This document shows positions 21,301 through 30,660 of a stretch of DNA of 64,000 nucleotides, piece by piece. Source of the stretch: Arctopsyche grandis (taxonomy: Eukaryota > Arthropoda > Insecta > Trichoptera > Hydropsychidae); the NCBI RefSeq assembly GCF_051622035.1, contig NC_135360.1:24999206-25063205 (forward strand). Reading direction: 5' to 3'. The notes under the pieces were generated by a model. The model did no database searches. It was not told the origin of the DNA and worked only from the letters and a program-made list of their open reading frames with translations. How positions within the stretch are numbered: position 1 is the first letter of the stretch; each line of letters begins with the position of its first letter. Both the position numbers and the translations under genes were made by a program.

Positions 21301-22380
21301 TAAATGTGAATATATGTATATATGTACATATATTGATTGAAAACTTCAAAGGATTCCTTAGTATGAAAATTTGCCCTTGAATTCCTTGTTTAAATTTGAT
21401 CCTAAGACTTGCCCCTCTTCCTTGACATTCACCAATTTTAGAAGTCGTAATTTACGCCCCTGAATTCTATTGAATATCATCACTAAACAAACAGTGAACA
21501 ATGAAGACTTCCGTTGGTCAAACATTGAACTTGATATTCGTGAGCTAGCGTAAACGGCAGTGCCTCATTACGAAACCCGAAAGTGGTCATTAATAATTCA
21601 TTTATTAGTCAACGTTCGCATTACTCAGATCCTACTTTTCTTTTATTGCAACAATTATAGCCCGCCGCATGCATTGATATATATTATAATTTGAAATTAA
21701 AATTCGGAATTGACGAGAAAGTGTCCGGTGAAAAGGGTCGATTTGCACAGTGTGTCCACGCTGTCGCAATCCAAACTGGATGGTCACAAGTGGTTCCCCT
21801 ATTTTGTGGAATGCCGAATGATGGGAGTTGGGGTCTCGTATAGTAGTACCTATAGGTCAAAGAGGGCCTCGGGCAGAATCGCTGCGAGTACCTCCGTTCA
21901 GTACATCCAACCGAACCTTGAGCTGATCTCCAAGCACCAAGTCAAATGTTGCCAAATCGCCATAAATCAAATTCCCATAGACTCGTGGTGTATCTTCCCA
22001 CGAAATCTTAACGAACTTGGACGAATCACGCTTAATTGTGATTTATATAATCGTTTCGCAATCTCAACAAAAATGACGTTTTTATCAAATGAAAGTTTAA
22101 GTTTTATGCACCTTCATGCCTGCGTACAAAAAATTGATACATTACAAAAGACCCGCCCTGTCTTATTGATGAAGGCTTAATTTATTATATAGAAAATATA
22201 ATGCAATTATATATCCTTTTAGTTGTTTTAATGTTCATTGCAACGATATATAATAGATTTTTTTATTATAAACAATAACAGAAATTAAAGCTGATTTTCT
22301 GCATATGCATCTTTAGGTATTATTTATTCTATGTCGCTTTCGTAATGCCTGAGGGTCACGACTTTTTCATATTTTTAATT
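21301..22380. other. intergenic stretch with a 156-codon frame of unknown meaning
   Basis: A frame at 21710-22180 (+) opens at TTG and lacks any recognisable domain, signal peptide or splice signal. The region is GC-richer than its flanks, which makes a chance frame more likely. Nothing else is recognised. Confidence 0.3.
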
Positions 22381-22384
22381 CAAA

Positions 22385-22760
22385 CATGAGGTCCGTCTTG
22401 ATCCTCCAGCTTTCTCTCTACATCCTACTGACTCGACTACATTTTTCTTAGTGGCATCCCTGATCTGGTCACTTCATCTTGTCGGGGATCTTCCTTTTCT
22501 TGTGCTTCCCTCAACGCCTCCCCAGAACGACCAGTTTTTCCATGCTGTCTTGGTCTCACCTCGCAATGTGCCCAAAGAACCAGAGAATACACCCAAAACA
22601 GACGGAAGACGCTCAGCTCTTGCAGGATGGAAGCATTGGTTCTTCTCCAGCACCACATCTCAAATATTTTGCCTTTCTAGAGCTCGCACTATTCAACATC
22701 CATTTCTCCACTCCGAGTAGAAGTACGAGGAAGACTAAAGCTCTGACAATTTTCTTAGAC
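22385..22760 (-). pseudogene. decayed LINE ORF2 C-terminal fragment
   Basis: Frames on the minus strand read fragments such as GHIARR-like, WKNWSFWGGVEG and RKGRSPTR. Together they recall the C-terminal GHIARR...EKLVV.G..EG.R.RGRSP.RW segment of insect non-LTR retrotransposon ORF2 proteins. Frame changes between 22474 and 22658 and stops show it is dead. Only the 3' part is present. GC-rich C and G runs follow at 22780-22825. Confidence 0.6.
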
Positions 22761-22859
22761 ATAATGATGGGGACGTCATTTTGGGGGGGCATTGAGAGGC
22801 ATTTTCCCCCTCCCCCCCAAATCTGGTCAGGTCAAAAACTTAGATGAAATACAATGAAT

Positions 22860-25800
22860 CTTAAACAAATGAATTATTTGTTAATTAAAGTTTAGGCTAG
22901 CAGAAACTGCAACAAATTTATGTAAATATATCAAGAAGCATATTTTGAAAAAATGGTCTTATAAAATAAAAATAAAAATAACTAGTGAACTTTTGCGCCC
23001 TTCCCCCCTGGAAAAATCTAAAATAGCGTCCCTGGTGATGCTCCGGTCTTAATTTTGTTAGTTTTGACATTGATCTTTTCGCCTTGAGCTAGAATAAATT
23101 ATATTCTAACTCTTAATATTAATACCTCCAGTGTTCTATGAAGTTTATATATTGTATTTTGGTTAAATCTATTGAAATTTTCAAATGTTAACTTCAATAT
23201 TTCAATTACTTAAAACGGGCTTTTCTTAGAAAGCTTTGGTTGTTGAATGAAATGCTTTTACATTTGACTAAAAAAGATAAATCACATTTATCTTTTTTTT
23301 TTTCAAATAATGCAATCTACAATCTGTCGTAGCCTAAAAGTTTACCTAACTTTTCAGTAATTGGTTATATGGTTGTACATACATATGTACATTTTGAACC
23401 TAATTAATTCAAATTTACTTCCCAAAATTATTATATTTTTGAATTCAATATACAGTTAAAACAATTTCTTAAGCGGCTACTAATGAAAAGTGGCTATAAT
23501 CCAACGTTGACTTGTAACATGTCGAGCACGGAAGTATAATACTTTTGTTGACGCGCGACCTACATGCACATTTCTTGGGGCCAATATTGTTGAGGTATTT
23601 CTATTGACTTTGCCGTCTAGGACTGGACAGGTGTTAAAAAAAATTAATTCCAACCCATTCGACCTATTCCAATGTCGATAAACACACATGCGACCGACAG
23701 TTCAGCGAAGATCACTGAACTTTTCAACTTCGAAAAACAATCCACATCTGGTTCAATTACTAATAAAACATTTCCGAACAAAATTTTCAATTTGTTACAT
23801 CAAAAGATTGAACAGTTGGCACTCGGGTGCGAAACCTGTCTATTTCAGTTCAATTCCATCAAAAATTATTCAATATTTTTCATAAAAAACCTAAATTGAA
23901 ATTCCTCGGTACAATTACTATCGACCGTTTTTATAATAGCTTTCGTCTCGAGGTCTTTTTAGACCGCCATATATGAAACTGTATCGTCCATTTTTGGATG
24001 TGCGGATGTGGTGTGTCTAAACTTCCTCACCAATTCAGCACCACAATGGCACTGGGTACAGTTACATCGGCCGGTTCGTCCTTTTACGTATTAAATTCGA
24101 ATTATTTTATATATACGGAACCCGTTTTGTATGCGGAACAAATTATGAGACACTGTAGAACCACCGTTATACTCTATTTATTATTCCATCGTCGGCTCGA
24201 TGACTTAACACTTGTTCTGAGGATTGACAATTTGACCCATATATCGACGCTTCGTGTCAAATCAATTCAACGCGATTGCTCGGATGAAAATTTGTGCGGA
24301 TTCTCGCAGCTTTTACGTTACCTGAGAGCTTTTGTGTCGATTCTCAGAAGAGACTCGCCTGTAATTACTATCGGCCACATAATAGGCCATTTTACGTGCT
24401 TGGGTTGTGCCGTTTCATAATTAGAAACGTTTAACTTCGGAAATCCTTCAAATACAATTCGTTACGTTGTTGTACTCTATTTGATTTATTTCATTTTAAC
24501 AATAATAATACAATATAACTGAACTGAAATTGTAAGAAGCCTTTGAATTCAAAAAGATTTATTTAACGTAAAAAGAAATATTATGGTTAAGTTAATAAGC
24601 AATATTTATTATATACTACATAAATAGATGACTATTGTGTATGTATAATAATTATAAATACGGCATTTGAAAGCATTCAACAATTACTCATATACCTGTG
24701 CTTACGTTCGTATAATCTCAGCAATTTGTAAAATTGTTCTCTTAAAAAAATCTACAATTTGATTTACGTTTCATAATGTCATACGCTCGTTCAATGAAAT
24801 ATGACATAATGACAGCTTTTACAGTCAGTTAAATTTATAATTTCATTGTTTAGTATTCATTGCATCATAACAAATATAATCCAGGTGCAAATCAGTTACT
24901 ACTCGTATTTGTACAACATTCAATGCCATAAAAAAGTTGAGCGGAAAGCAGTCGACCGTCAAACTTTTCCTATGCTAGTAACCTCTGAGAAAATTCATAA
25001 TTGATCGATTCGTCTTTCTATTTATTGTAAAGGATTTTTTATATATTTTTTAAATCAATTAGTGGAACTGGTTTTCGTTGCACAAGGATACAAAAGGGAT
25101 TTTTTTTGCGGGTTCCTAAATATTTGCACTTTTTTTTCAGAGTAGCTGCTGTCCTATTCGCACGCGATTTTCCACGGTGGCGACGAAGATGAGAGATGTC
25201 GGGAAAAAAGTTTTTTTTTTAATATTCGAAGCATCGCCGAAGAAGTTTGGAAAAAAATTGTATACGTCAGGACATAAGAATTTTAGCGAGCAATGAAGCG
25301 AACCCACAAAGCTTATCGAAATATATCTGTCTCGTTTTACTTTGGGGAAATGGCCCCTCGACGAAACGAGATAGTTGTAATAGCGTTTGTGGAGTGAGAG
25401 GTCGTCAGCCAGTTTCTTTCATGGTGTCTTTGTGATGGAGATTACAGTCACTCAAAGTGGGAAAAACCATAATGGATAAATATATGAAACGCAGCAGTTC
25501 TTTTAAAAAATCAAAACAAGTAAGCACTTTTTCAAAAAAATCTAATCAAACATTAGAATTGCTCATTTTATTAAAATAGTATTTTCAATTCAAAGCACCT
25601 AGAAAATATAATTTTTATACCTTGCATTTATAATACCTCTAAATAAATAAAAGATTAATTTCAAACTGCTATATTTCATTTGTTCTTTTGTTTGTTGTAA
25701 TTTTCTTCAACGACGCCATATTGGATAGTTCGTTGTTCACGTTCACGTTTACGTCTCTTCAGAGATGAAATAATAAGAATCGGTAACAATCAAGTTTGAT

Positions 25801-25975
25801 AATTAGCTCGAGGTGAGTAAACTTTTTACTTTGTGGATTTAAAAAATTCGGTTTGATATACAAGTTCGATTTAATGATATTGAATGATAGATCTATTTAG
25901 TGTGAATGCAATTGATACTAATATTGAATTGCAAACTGCTCTCACATACACTGTAACATTTAACAAAACATAACG
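22860..25975. other. intergenic stretch, nothing recognised
   Basis: A 140-codon frame (23998-24420, +) and a 75-codon frame (23672-23899, +) are the longest. Neither resembles a known family. No RNA gene or clear transposon end is seen. T/A runs occur at 23284-23300 and 25208-25222. Confidence 0.35.
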
Positions 25976-25979
25976 AGAA

Positions 25980-26058
25980 AGTCTATTTATTTATTTAAGT
26001 TTAAGTTTGGACCATTGTGGCATTATAGGAGTCCCTAATGCACGACGATGGTAACATT
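25980..26058 (-). repeat. LINE 3' end with (TTTA)n tail
   Basis: On the minus strand, 'ggactcctataatgccac' is followed by 'aaacttaaacttaaataaataaata', the type of 3' end with a short A-rich repeat tail seen in CR1/Jockey-like LINEs. No coding part is attached. Confidence 0.45.
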
Positions 26059-26189
26059 TTTCGATTAGTGTTTTATCAGTAATGACGTATGGATGTGAAA
26101 CTTGGACATTGTATCCCAAGATGTTTCACAAAGTGCATTCAAAGAAGGATGGAACACTGTATGCTCGGCATAATGAGAAGACATATGAC

Positions 26190-26291
26190 TAGTCACCGGA
26201 GCCTGAGGGGGCCGTGTATTGTTCAAAGGTTGTAAATGCATTGTTAAAGGTTTTCCGAACAATGGATAGCACTGTAACTATCCTACCTCTA
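26190..26291 (+). mobile_element. 102-bp MITE, solo copy with perfect 8-bp TSD
   Basis: It runs from TAGTCACCGGAGCC to CTATCCTACCTCTA. It is flanked exactly by CATATGAC (26182-26189 and 26292-26299). It is inserted in the RTE-type LINE remnant, and removing one flank copy restores the LINE order. The 8-bp duplication and YAGNG-like right end (TAGAGG on the other strand) point to hAT mobilisation. The same 102-bp unit forms both ends of the element at 29001-29973, differing by two or three bases. Confidence 0.85.
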
Positions 26292-26514
26292 CATATGACA
26301 CGGAATACATGGGTGAGAAGTATGACAAGGGTAGTAGATTTATGTATATGTAGTGGATAGATTGAACAGATTGAAATAGCCACGTAGATACATATAAGAA
26401 TGGACGAAAGGTGGACAAAAGCAGGGCTGGAATGGTACCCGGGAGAATGTAAAAGGGTGAAAAGAAGGCAAGAGAGATGAGTGAATGAAATTAGAAAAGT
26501 GGTGACCGGAAAAA

Positions 26515-26722
26515 TGCACTCGAGATAGTTGCGCTCTCGAGATATCCATACTTTCAAAGATGCTCAAAGAGAACTAACTCAATAGAATTCCACAAAAAAG
26601 CGTCAAGGGTTATTTGTATGTTATCCGAGGGTGCTGACCTTTTTTTTTGGAATTCTATTGCGTAAGTTCTTTTTGAGCGCCTTTGAAAATTATGACTTCG
26701 AAACTGCGCTACTATTCAGTGC
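26515..26722. mobile_element. inverted-repeat MITE inside RTE remnant
   Basis: The arms of about 75 bp are imperfect reverse complements. The left arm has 'gcactcgagatagttgcgc' and 'tttcaaagatgctcaaag' then 'caatagaattcca'. The right arm has 'tggaattctattgcg', 'gagcgcctttgaaa' and 'gcgctactattcagtgc'. The loop of about 50 bp is at 26595-26645. It interrupts the LINE reading. I could not define a target duplication. Confidence 0.6.
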
Positions 26723-26894
26723 AATTTAGTGCATCTTTCCGGGAACCTAGAAAAGTACATACATATATGGGGTGAGACGTATGAGAGTTACATAAAATAA
26801 ACTGCGAATGAAAACGTGCTGGAGAAGTTTCATCCAGCAGTGTGTGGTGAATGGATGTAAATGATGATGAAGATAATGACATGTACTATAGATG

Positions 26895-27471
26895 GTTTTT
26901 AGAAGTCAAAACCCAAGGTTTCCAAACAAGGACGAATCCAGGAGGAGGGCAATATGATCAACCCCCCCCCCCTCTTTATCTATAGGGATGAAATTTCGGC
27001 AAGCTCCCAGATTAACCTCCACACTCTCTCATTCTTTCAGCTTCCAATTTGGACCTGTGAGAATATTTGAAAGATCAAGTTCTCTTGATCAGCTCATAGA
27101 GATAATTTGCACAGAAATTTAAACTTTAAAGCCTCAAAAGCTAACTAATATTATGAAAAATGTAATGGAAAAAGTCTCACTTTAGAAGGTGGCATCGGGA
27201 AATGGATCTTCTTTTATATGTACCATATCTCCATTCGTTCGATATCTATGGTATAAAAATCATTGAAATATATTTATAGTAAAAAAGTAATTGAATCCTT
27301 AACACTTTGTACTCATCCTGTAGATATATAAAGTTTGTGCTGTATTTATTAATTTATATTTTCAAAATATTGAATCATTTTTGAAACATGAAACATACAT
27401 ATGTATAAATCCGTTACCGAGAGTTAACGTGAAAAAATGCTCTTGTGTAGTTTCTGTGAATAGGCGTATAG
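26895..27471. other. intergenic stretch, nothing recognised
   Basis: It contains an 11-C tract at 26962-26972 and AT-rich sequence. No coding or repeat family is identified. Confidence 0.4.
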
Positions 27472-28140
27472 CAGGGGTTCCCAACCTTTTTGACCCTAGA
27501 GCACGTTCTAAAATATAGATAGGTCGGCGAGCACTAGGTATGTGGAACTGAAAAATAAGTTGATCTTATGGAAACTTTTTATGTTCACTGTATTCCAGAA
27601 GTATTTATCATATATATAGTATTTTAGCATAATATCATTGTGAAGGTCCAAAATTTCTAGCTGCAGTTCTTCTGTCCTTACTTGAACAAGCTCTGCATGT
27701 ATACTCTCTATTTCCATTATATTTATTTGGCAAGTAAAAGGATTTATGAAAAGGACACCATTGGCTCGATGATAGTAAACTACTGATATCTCTTTTCAAA
27801 CTGTTCTTGAAGCACTTTTAGGTGCTTAACAAATAATAAAACGTTGAATTCACTGTTACCTGACATTTCCTTCATATTTGAGAAATGCACGAGAGACTTA
27901 ATCTGCAGATTAATTGGTCGCGACCTCCGTAACTTGGGAAGTGGTGCAGAAAATGACGAGAGATGTGACAAATGTGAATGGCACCATCCAGTGAATTTAA
28001 GAAACGGAGGCCACGAGGAATGGGAGAATTGCTATAAGCCACAGTTCTAACCAGAGAACTGTGAAAAAGGACACGATTGCGGGTCCATATCAAACTCTCC
28101 GGAGCATGAAGGCCCAACTCAGCCAGAATAGACGGACAGG
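27472..28140 (-). pseudogene. decayed hAT transposase (BED/GTF2I-like type), C-terminal part
   Basis: The right terminal motif CAGGGGTTCCCAACC begins at 27472, a standard hAT end. On the minus strand just inside it, a frame at 27508-27717 reads EELQLEILDLHNDIMLK and later SSTYL, matching the EELQ.E...LQ....LK...GSTY region of hAT transposases. A frame at 27780-27971 reads SLVHFSNMKEM and VLQEQFEKRYQ, matching the preceding HFP.....E.F..RF block. The two are separated by frame changes, so the gene is dead. Catalytic residues upstream are not seen. Where the element ends on the other side is unclear. Confidence 0.65.
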
Positions 28141-28474
28141 AGATAAAACCTCTTATTTTTACTTTACCTTGAGTTTTAACTAATTGTAATCATTTGTTGC
28201 CACAACAGACCGCTTGTATCGTATTGATCAGTTATCTGAGTGATAGATAAAACTTAATTTGGAGTCGGCGTTTGTCGCCTTTTAAAGATATTTTTGATTT
28301 ACTTAAAAAAATGGTGAAAGAGGGATTAACTTACAGTTTATACATAAAAAATTAGAAAAACAAATGGGCAAAAGTCAGAATTCTCGACAGGGCGGACCCT
28401 CTAGGCTCGGAAGCGAGGCTCGGTCAACCCGCGAATTCCTGTGATTGGCTACTCTTTGCGATGCCAATAGTAGC

Positions 28475-28882
28475 GCCCTGAATTAACTCGACTTTTACCT
28501 GATGAAATACTCCGACACATACTGCCTGGTTCGCATATAATTTCGGACGGTTGGGCAGCGTACGGAAATATTCCAAATTCCGGTAAAAGTGGTTCACTAG
28601 GATAATTTCGTGGATCCAAACGATAGTGAAATACATACGCGAAATGTGGAAAATATGTGGATGCGTGTGAAAAGAAAGATGAAGCGTCAATTTGGCACAA
28701 CGCGTGCCCGTTTTGATTCATATTTAGATGAATTTGTATTGAACCACAAACGAATGCGTGTATATTCCATTCGCAATATGTGGAATATTTCCGTACGCTG
28801 CCCAACCGTCCGAAATTATATGCGAACCAGGCAGTATGTGTCGGAGTATTTCATCAGGTAAAAGTCAAGTTAATTCAGGGCA
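28475..28882 (+). mobile_element. Merlin-type DNA transposon remnant with long inverted arms
   Basis: The arms of about 100 bp, 28475-28575 and 28782-28882, are nearly perfect reverse complements (outer end GCCCTGAATTAACT). Between and partly across them runs an open frame (28610-28861) with HTRNVENMWMRVKRKMKRQF and FDSYLDEFV. This is the C-terminal H.N..E..W...K......YL.EF block of ISXO2/IS1595-type DDE transposases, which in eukaryotes are the Merlin superfamily. A stop lies just upstream of the conserved DP. Degenerate flanks (gccaatagta at 28463, ggcaatacta at 28885) may be an old target duplication. Confidence 0.68.
28610..28760 (+). pseudogene. Merlin (ISXO2-like) transposase C-terminal fragment
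   Basis: It encodes DPNDSEIHT, NVENMW, KRKMKR and SYLDEFVLNHK in order, the end of the DDE_Tnp_IS1595 domain including the conserved E of the last catalytic block. The upstream catalytic Asp residues are absent because only 210 bp separate the inverted arms, so it is not functional. Confidence 0.66.
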
Positions 28883-29000
28883 CGGCAATACTATTCCAAC
28901 AAAATGAAGAAAAATTATATTTTTAGCCTGTGGTATATAATTTTTTTGCAAATCGCAAACTTTTTCTGTGCCTTATCCTACCAAACCTTATAGTTATAAG

Positions 29001-29102
29001 TAGAGGTAGGATAGTCACAGTGCTATCAATTGTTCGGCAAACCTTTAACAATGCATTTACAACCTTTGAACAATACACGGCCCCCTCAGGCTCCGGTGAC
29101 TA
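29001..29102 (-). mobile_element. 102-bp MITE, left arm of composite
   Basis: Reverse complement of the solo MITE at 26190-26291 with a few substitutions. The outer end is TAGAGGTAGGATAG at 29001 and the inner end CCGGTGACTA at 29102. Confidence 0.85.
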
Positions 29103-29530
29103 GTTATTTTATTTTATTTTATTAATTGAAAAATCAACAGACAGGATGTACATAGATATGTATGAAAAAACAAATAGTAAATAAATAATATATGTAACAT
29201 CCGAGTCCAATAATAGATTTTTACAAAAATGAAAAAGATATAAGGAAAACAAATTAAAAAGTAAAGAATAAAGGCATGACAAAATATGTAGAACATTGCA
29301 TAATTAAACTATAGTATTAAAATATTTGGAAAAGGTTATAAAATAGAATATAAGAAGAAATTGAAATTTAACAAATATAAAACAAATGAAAAAGGTAAAT
29401 ACAAAATAAACAAATGAAAAGGAAAAGAATGAAAGCTTAGAAAAATATGATTAAATAGCACATTACATAGCTAAACGAAAATATAAAAATATTGGAAATA
29501 TTGGAAAAATAGAATAGGAGAAGAAATGAA

Positions 29531-29870
29531 TCAATCGGTCAAGATTCTCTTGATGTTAGACCTAAATTGATGTAGGGAAATACCAAATAGATCAACCTCA
29601 TTCAGCTCTCCGTTAAACATACGATAAACGCGCTGCAGATAAAAATATTTTTGGGAATTAGTATTGAAAGGATCAAGTGAAAAGAGTGCAACGCGTCTTG
29701 AGTACCGAACTGGGATTCTGAAATTAACCTTATTCAGTAAATCAGAACAATCAAGGAAACCATTTATGAGCTTAAAGAAGAATATAGCATCAGTATGTCG
29801 TCGCCTGACAGAAAGATTGTCAAAAGAAAGGATTTTTAAAATGTCGGAAACAGTAGAATGGGTTATAACT
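29531..29870 (-). pseudogene. CR1/Jockey-like LINE ORF2 C-terminal fragment
   Basis: The minus-strand frame reads LSVRRRHTDAIFFFKLINGF, DLLNKVNFRIPVRYSRR and FYLQRVYRMFNG. These match the post-reverse-transcriptase tail (R...D..F.YK.ING.......L...INF..P.R) of insect CR1/Jockey-type ORF2 proteins. The frame ends at a stop at 29531. The 3' sequence continues to an A-rich (AAAAT)n tail next to the left MITE (29103-29130). The frame is joined upstream, without a stop, to about 24 codons read through the right MITE. Reverse transcriptase and endonuclease are absent. Confidence 0.7.
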
Positions 29871-29871
29871 G

Positions 29872-29973
29872 TAGTCACCGGAGCCTGAGGGGGCCGTGTA
29901 TTGTTCAAAGGTTGTAAATGCATTGTTAAAGGTTTGCCGAACAATGGATAGCACTGTGACTATCCTACCTCTA
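29872..29973 (+). mobile_element. 102-bp MITE, right arm of composite
   Basis: Plus-orientation copy from TAGTCACCGG to CCTACCTCTA, followed directly by GTTATAAG. It differs from the solo copy at two positions (gtttGcc, gtGact). Confidence 0.85.
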
Positions 29974-29981
29974 GTTATAAG

Positions 29982-30660
29982 ATATCCTCAGTAGTTTTTT
30001 TACATATCTTCACTATACTGGGACGGCCTATTCATCCTCAAAACCGTTCTTGTTCTTCTTCTTGGGCCGATTGTACAGACGTAGGAGTGTGTGTACGTTT
30101 GTAGGCGCACCGGCACGCACAGCCGGCACTCGCTTACCTGTCGTATACAGGTTATTATAGAAAGACTTCAGTACGTACCTGTGCGGCCACTCGGCCAGTG
30201 TTGAGGTGGCATCGCCGCCGAGAGGAGCTCCGCAAGCTCCCACGAAATCGAGGGCGAACCTCCCTCATTCCGAAAACGGTTACCGACAACAAAACACCAC
30301 CGACGGAATGGTGTATTGCGAGTTTTAATCCGACCAGTGTGCTTCTGTATGGTTCCCATCTAGGACAGGGTGCTAATTTCACCTGGGGGGGAAATTTTAA
30401 TAACCAGTTGCTTGTTGTTGTTTCGTGCTTGGTGCTACAAACTCATTCCATCCTCACCCCTCGTTCTTTGGGACTGTCGAGGATATCGCACAGGTGAGTC
30501 GGTTCACGGGCGCGTGTTTACCTGAGCTGTCCGTCGTATTGTGTACTACAGCAGGATGTCTCGTCCTTTGAGCGCGTCATCTTGCTATAAATAAAACATT
30601 TCCTCGCTTTCCAAGTTTGTGACTGTAGTATACAATGCATGTATTATATTATATCTCCGG
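29982..30660. other. GC-rich island with overlapping open frames, unrecognised
   Basis: From about 30020 to 30600 the sequence is clearly richer in G, C and CpG than its surroundings. Overlapping frames are open on both strands: 99 codons on + at 30198-30497, and 71, 75 and 63 codons on minus at 30028-30243, 30155-30382 and 30168-30359. No domain is recognised. 'ctataaataaaacatt' near 30585 contains AATAAA. It could be the first exon or promoter of a gene, or a retrotransposon 5' region. The sequence does not decide. Confidence 0.4.

Larger units (their letters stand above)
26060..26890 (+). pseudogene. decayed RTE-type LINE 3' end, interrupted by two insertions
   Basis: The + frame near 26083 reads MTYGCETWTL, a hallmark of the C-terminal region of RTE-clade ORF proteins. 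After the MITE at 26190-26291 the sequence resumes with RMDERWTKAGLEWYPGECK and NEIRKVVTGK, the DGRW/W.P.../IRK block of the same proteins. After a second insertion (about 26515-26722) come FIQQ and a (gat)n-like 3' tail at 26861-26880. Stops are present. It is a dead copy. Confidence 0.68.
29001..29973. mobile_element. composite element: two inverted 102-bp MITEs around a LINE fragment
   Basis: The left end is a MITE in minus orientation (29001-29102) and the right end the same MITE in plus orientation (29872-29973). They differ at about one base. Outside both lies GTTATAAG (28993-29000 and 29974-29981), an exact 8-bp target duplication. At the inner borders there is no matching duplication (GTTATTTT at 29103, TATAACTG before 29872). 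The 769-bp cargo is the C-terminal part of a CR1/Jockey-like ORF2 with its A-rich 3' tail. The pair therefore appears to have moved as one unit. Confidence 0.8.

Noticed and set aside
21710..22180. 156-codon frame as a gene
   Set aside because: Opens at TTG, has no domain or signal, and the first in-frame ATG is far inside; kept only as an unexplained frame.
27464..27471. Left flank of the CAGGGG hAT end as a target duplication
   Set aside because: The opposite end of the element could not be located, so no matching 8-bp copy can be shown.
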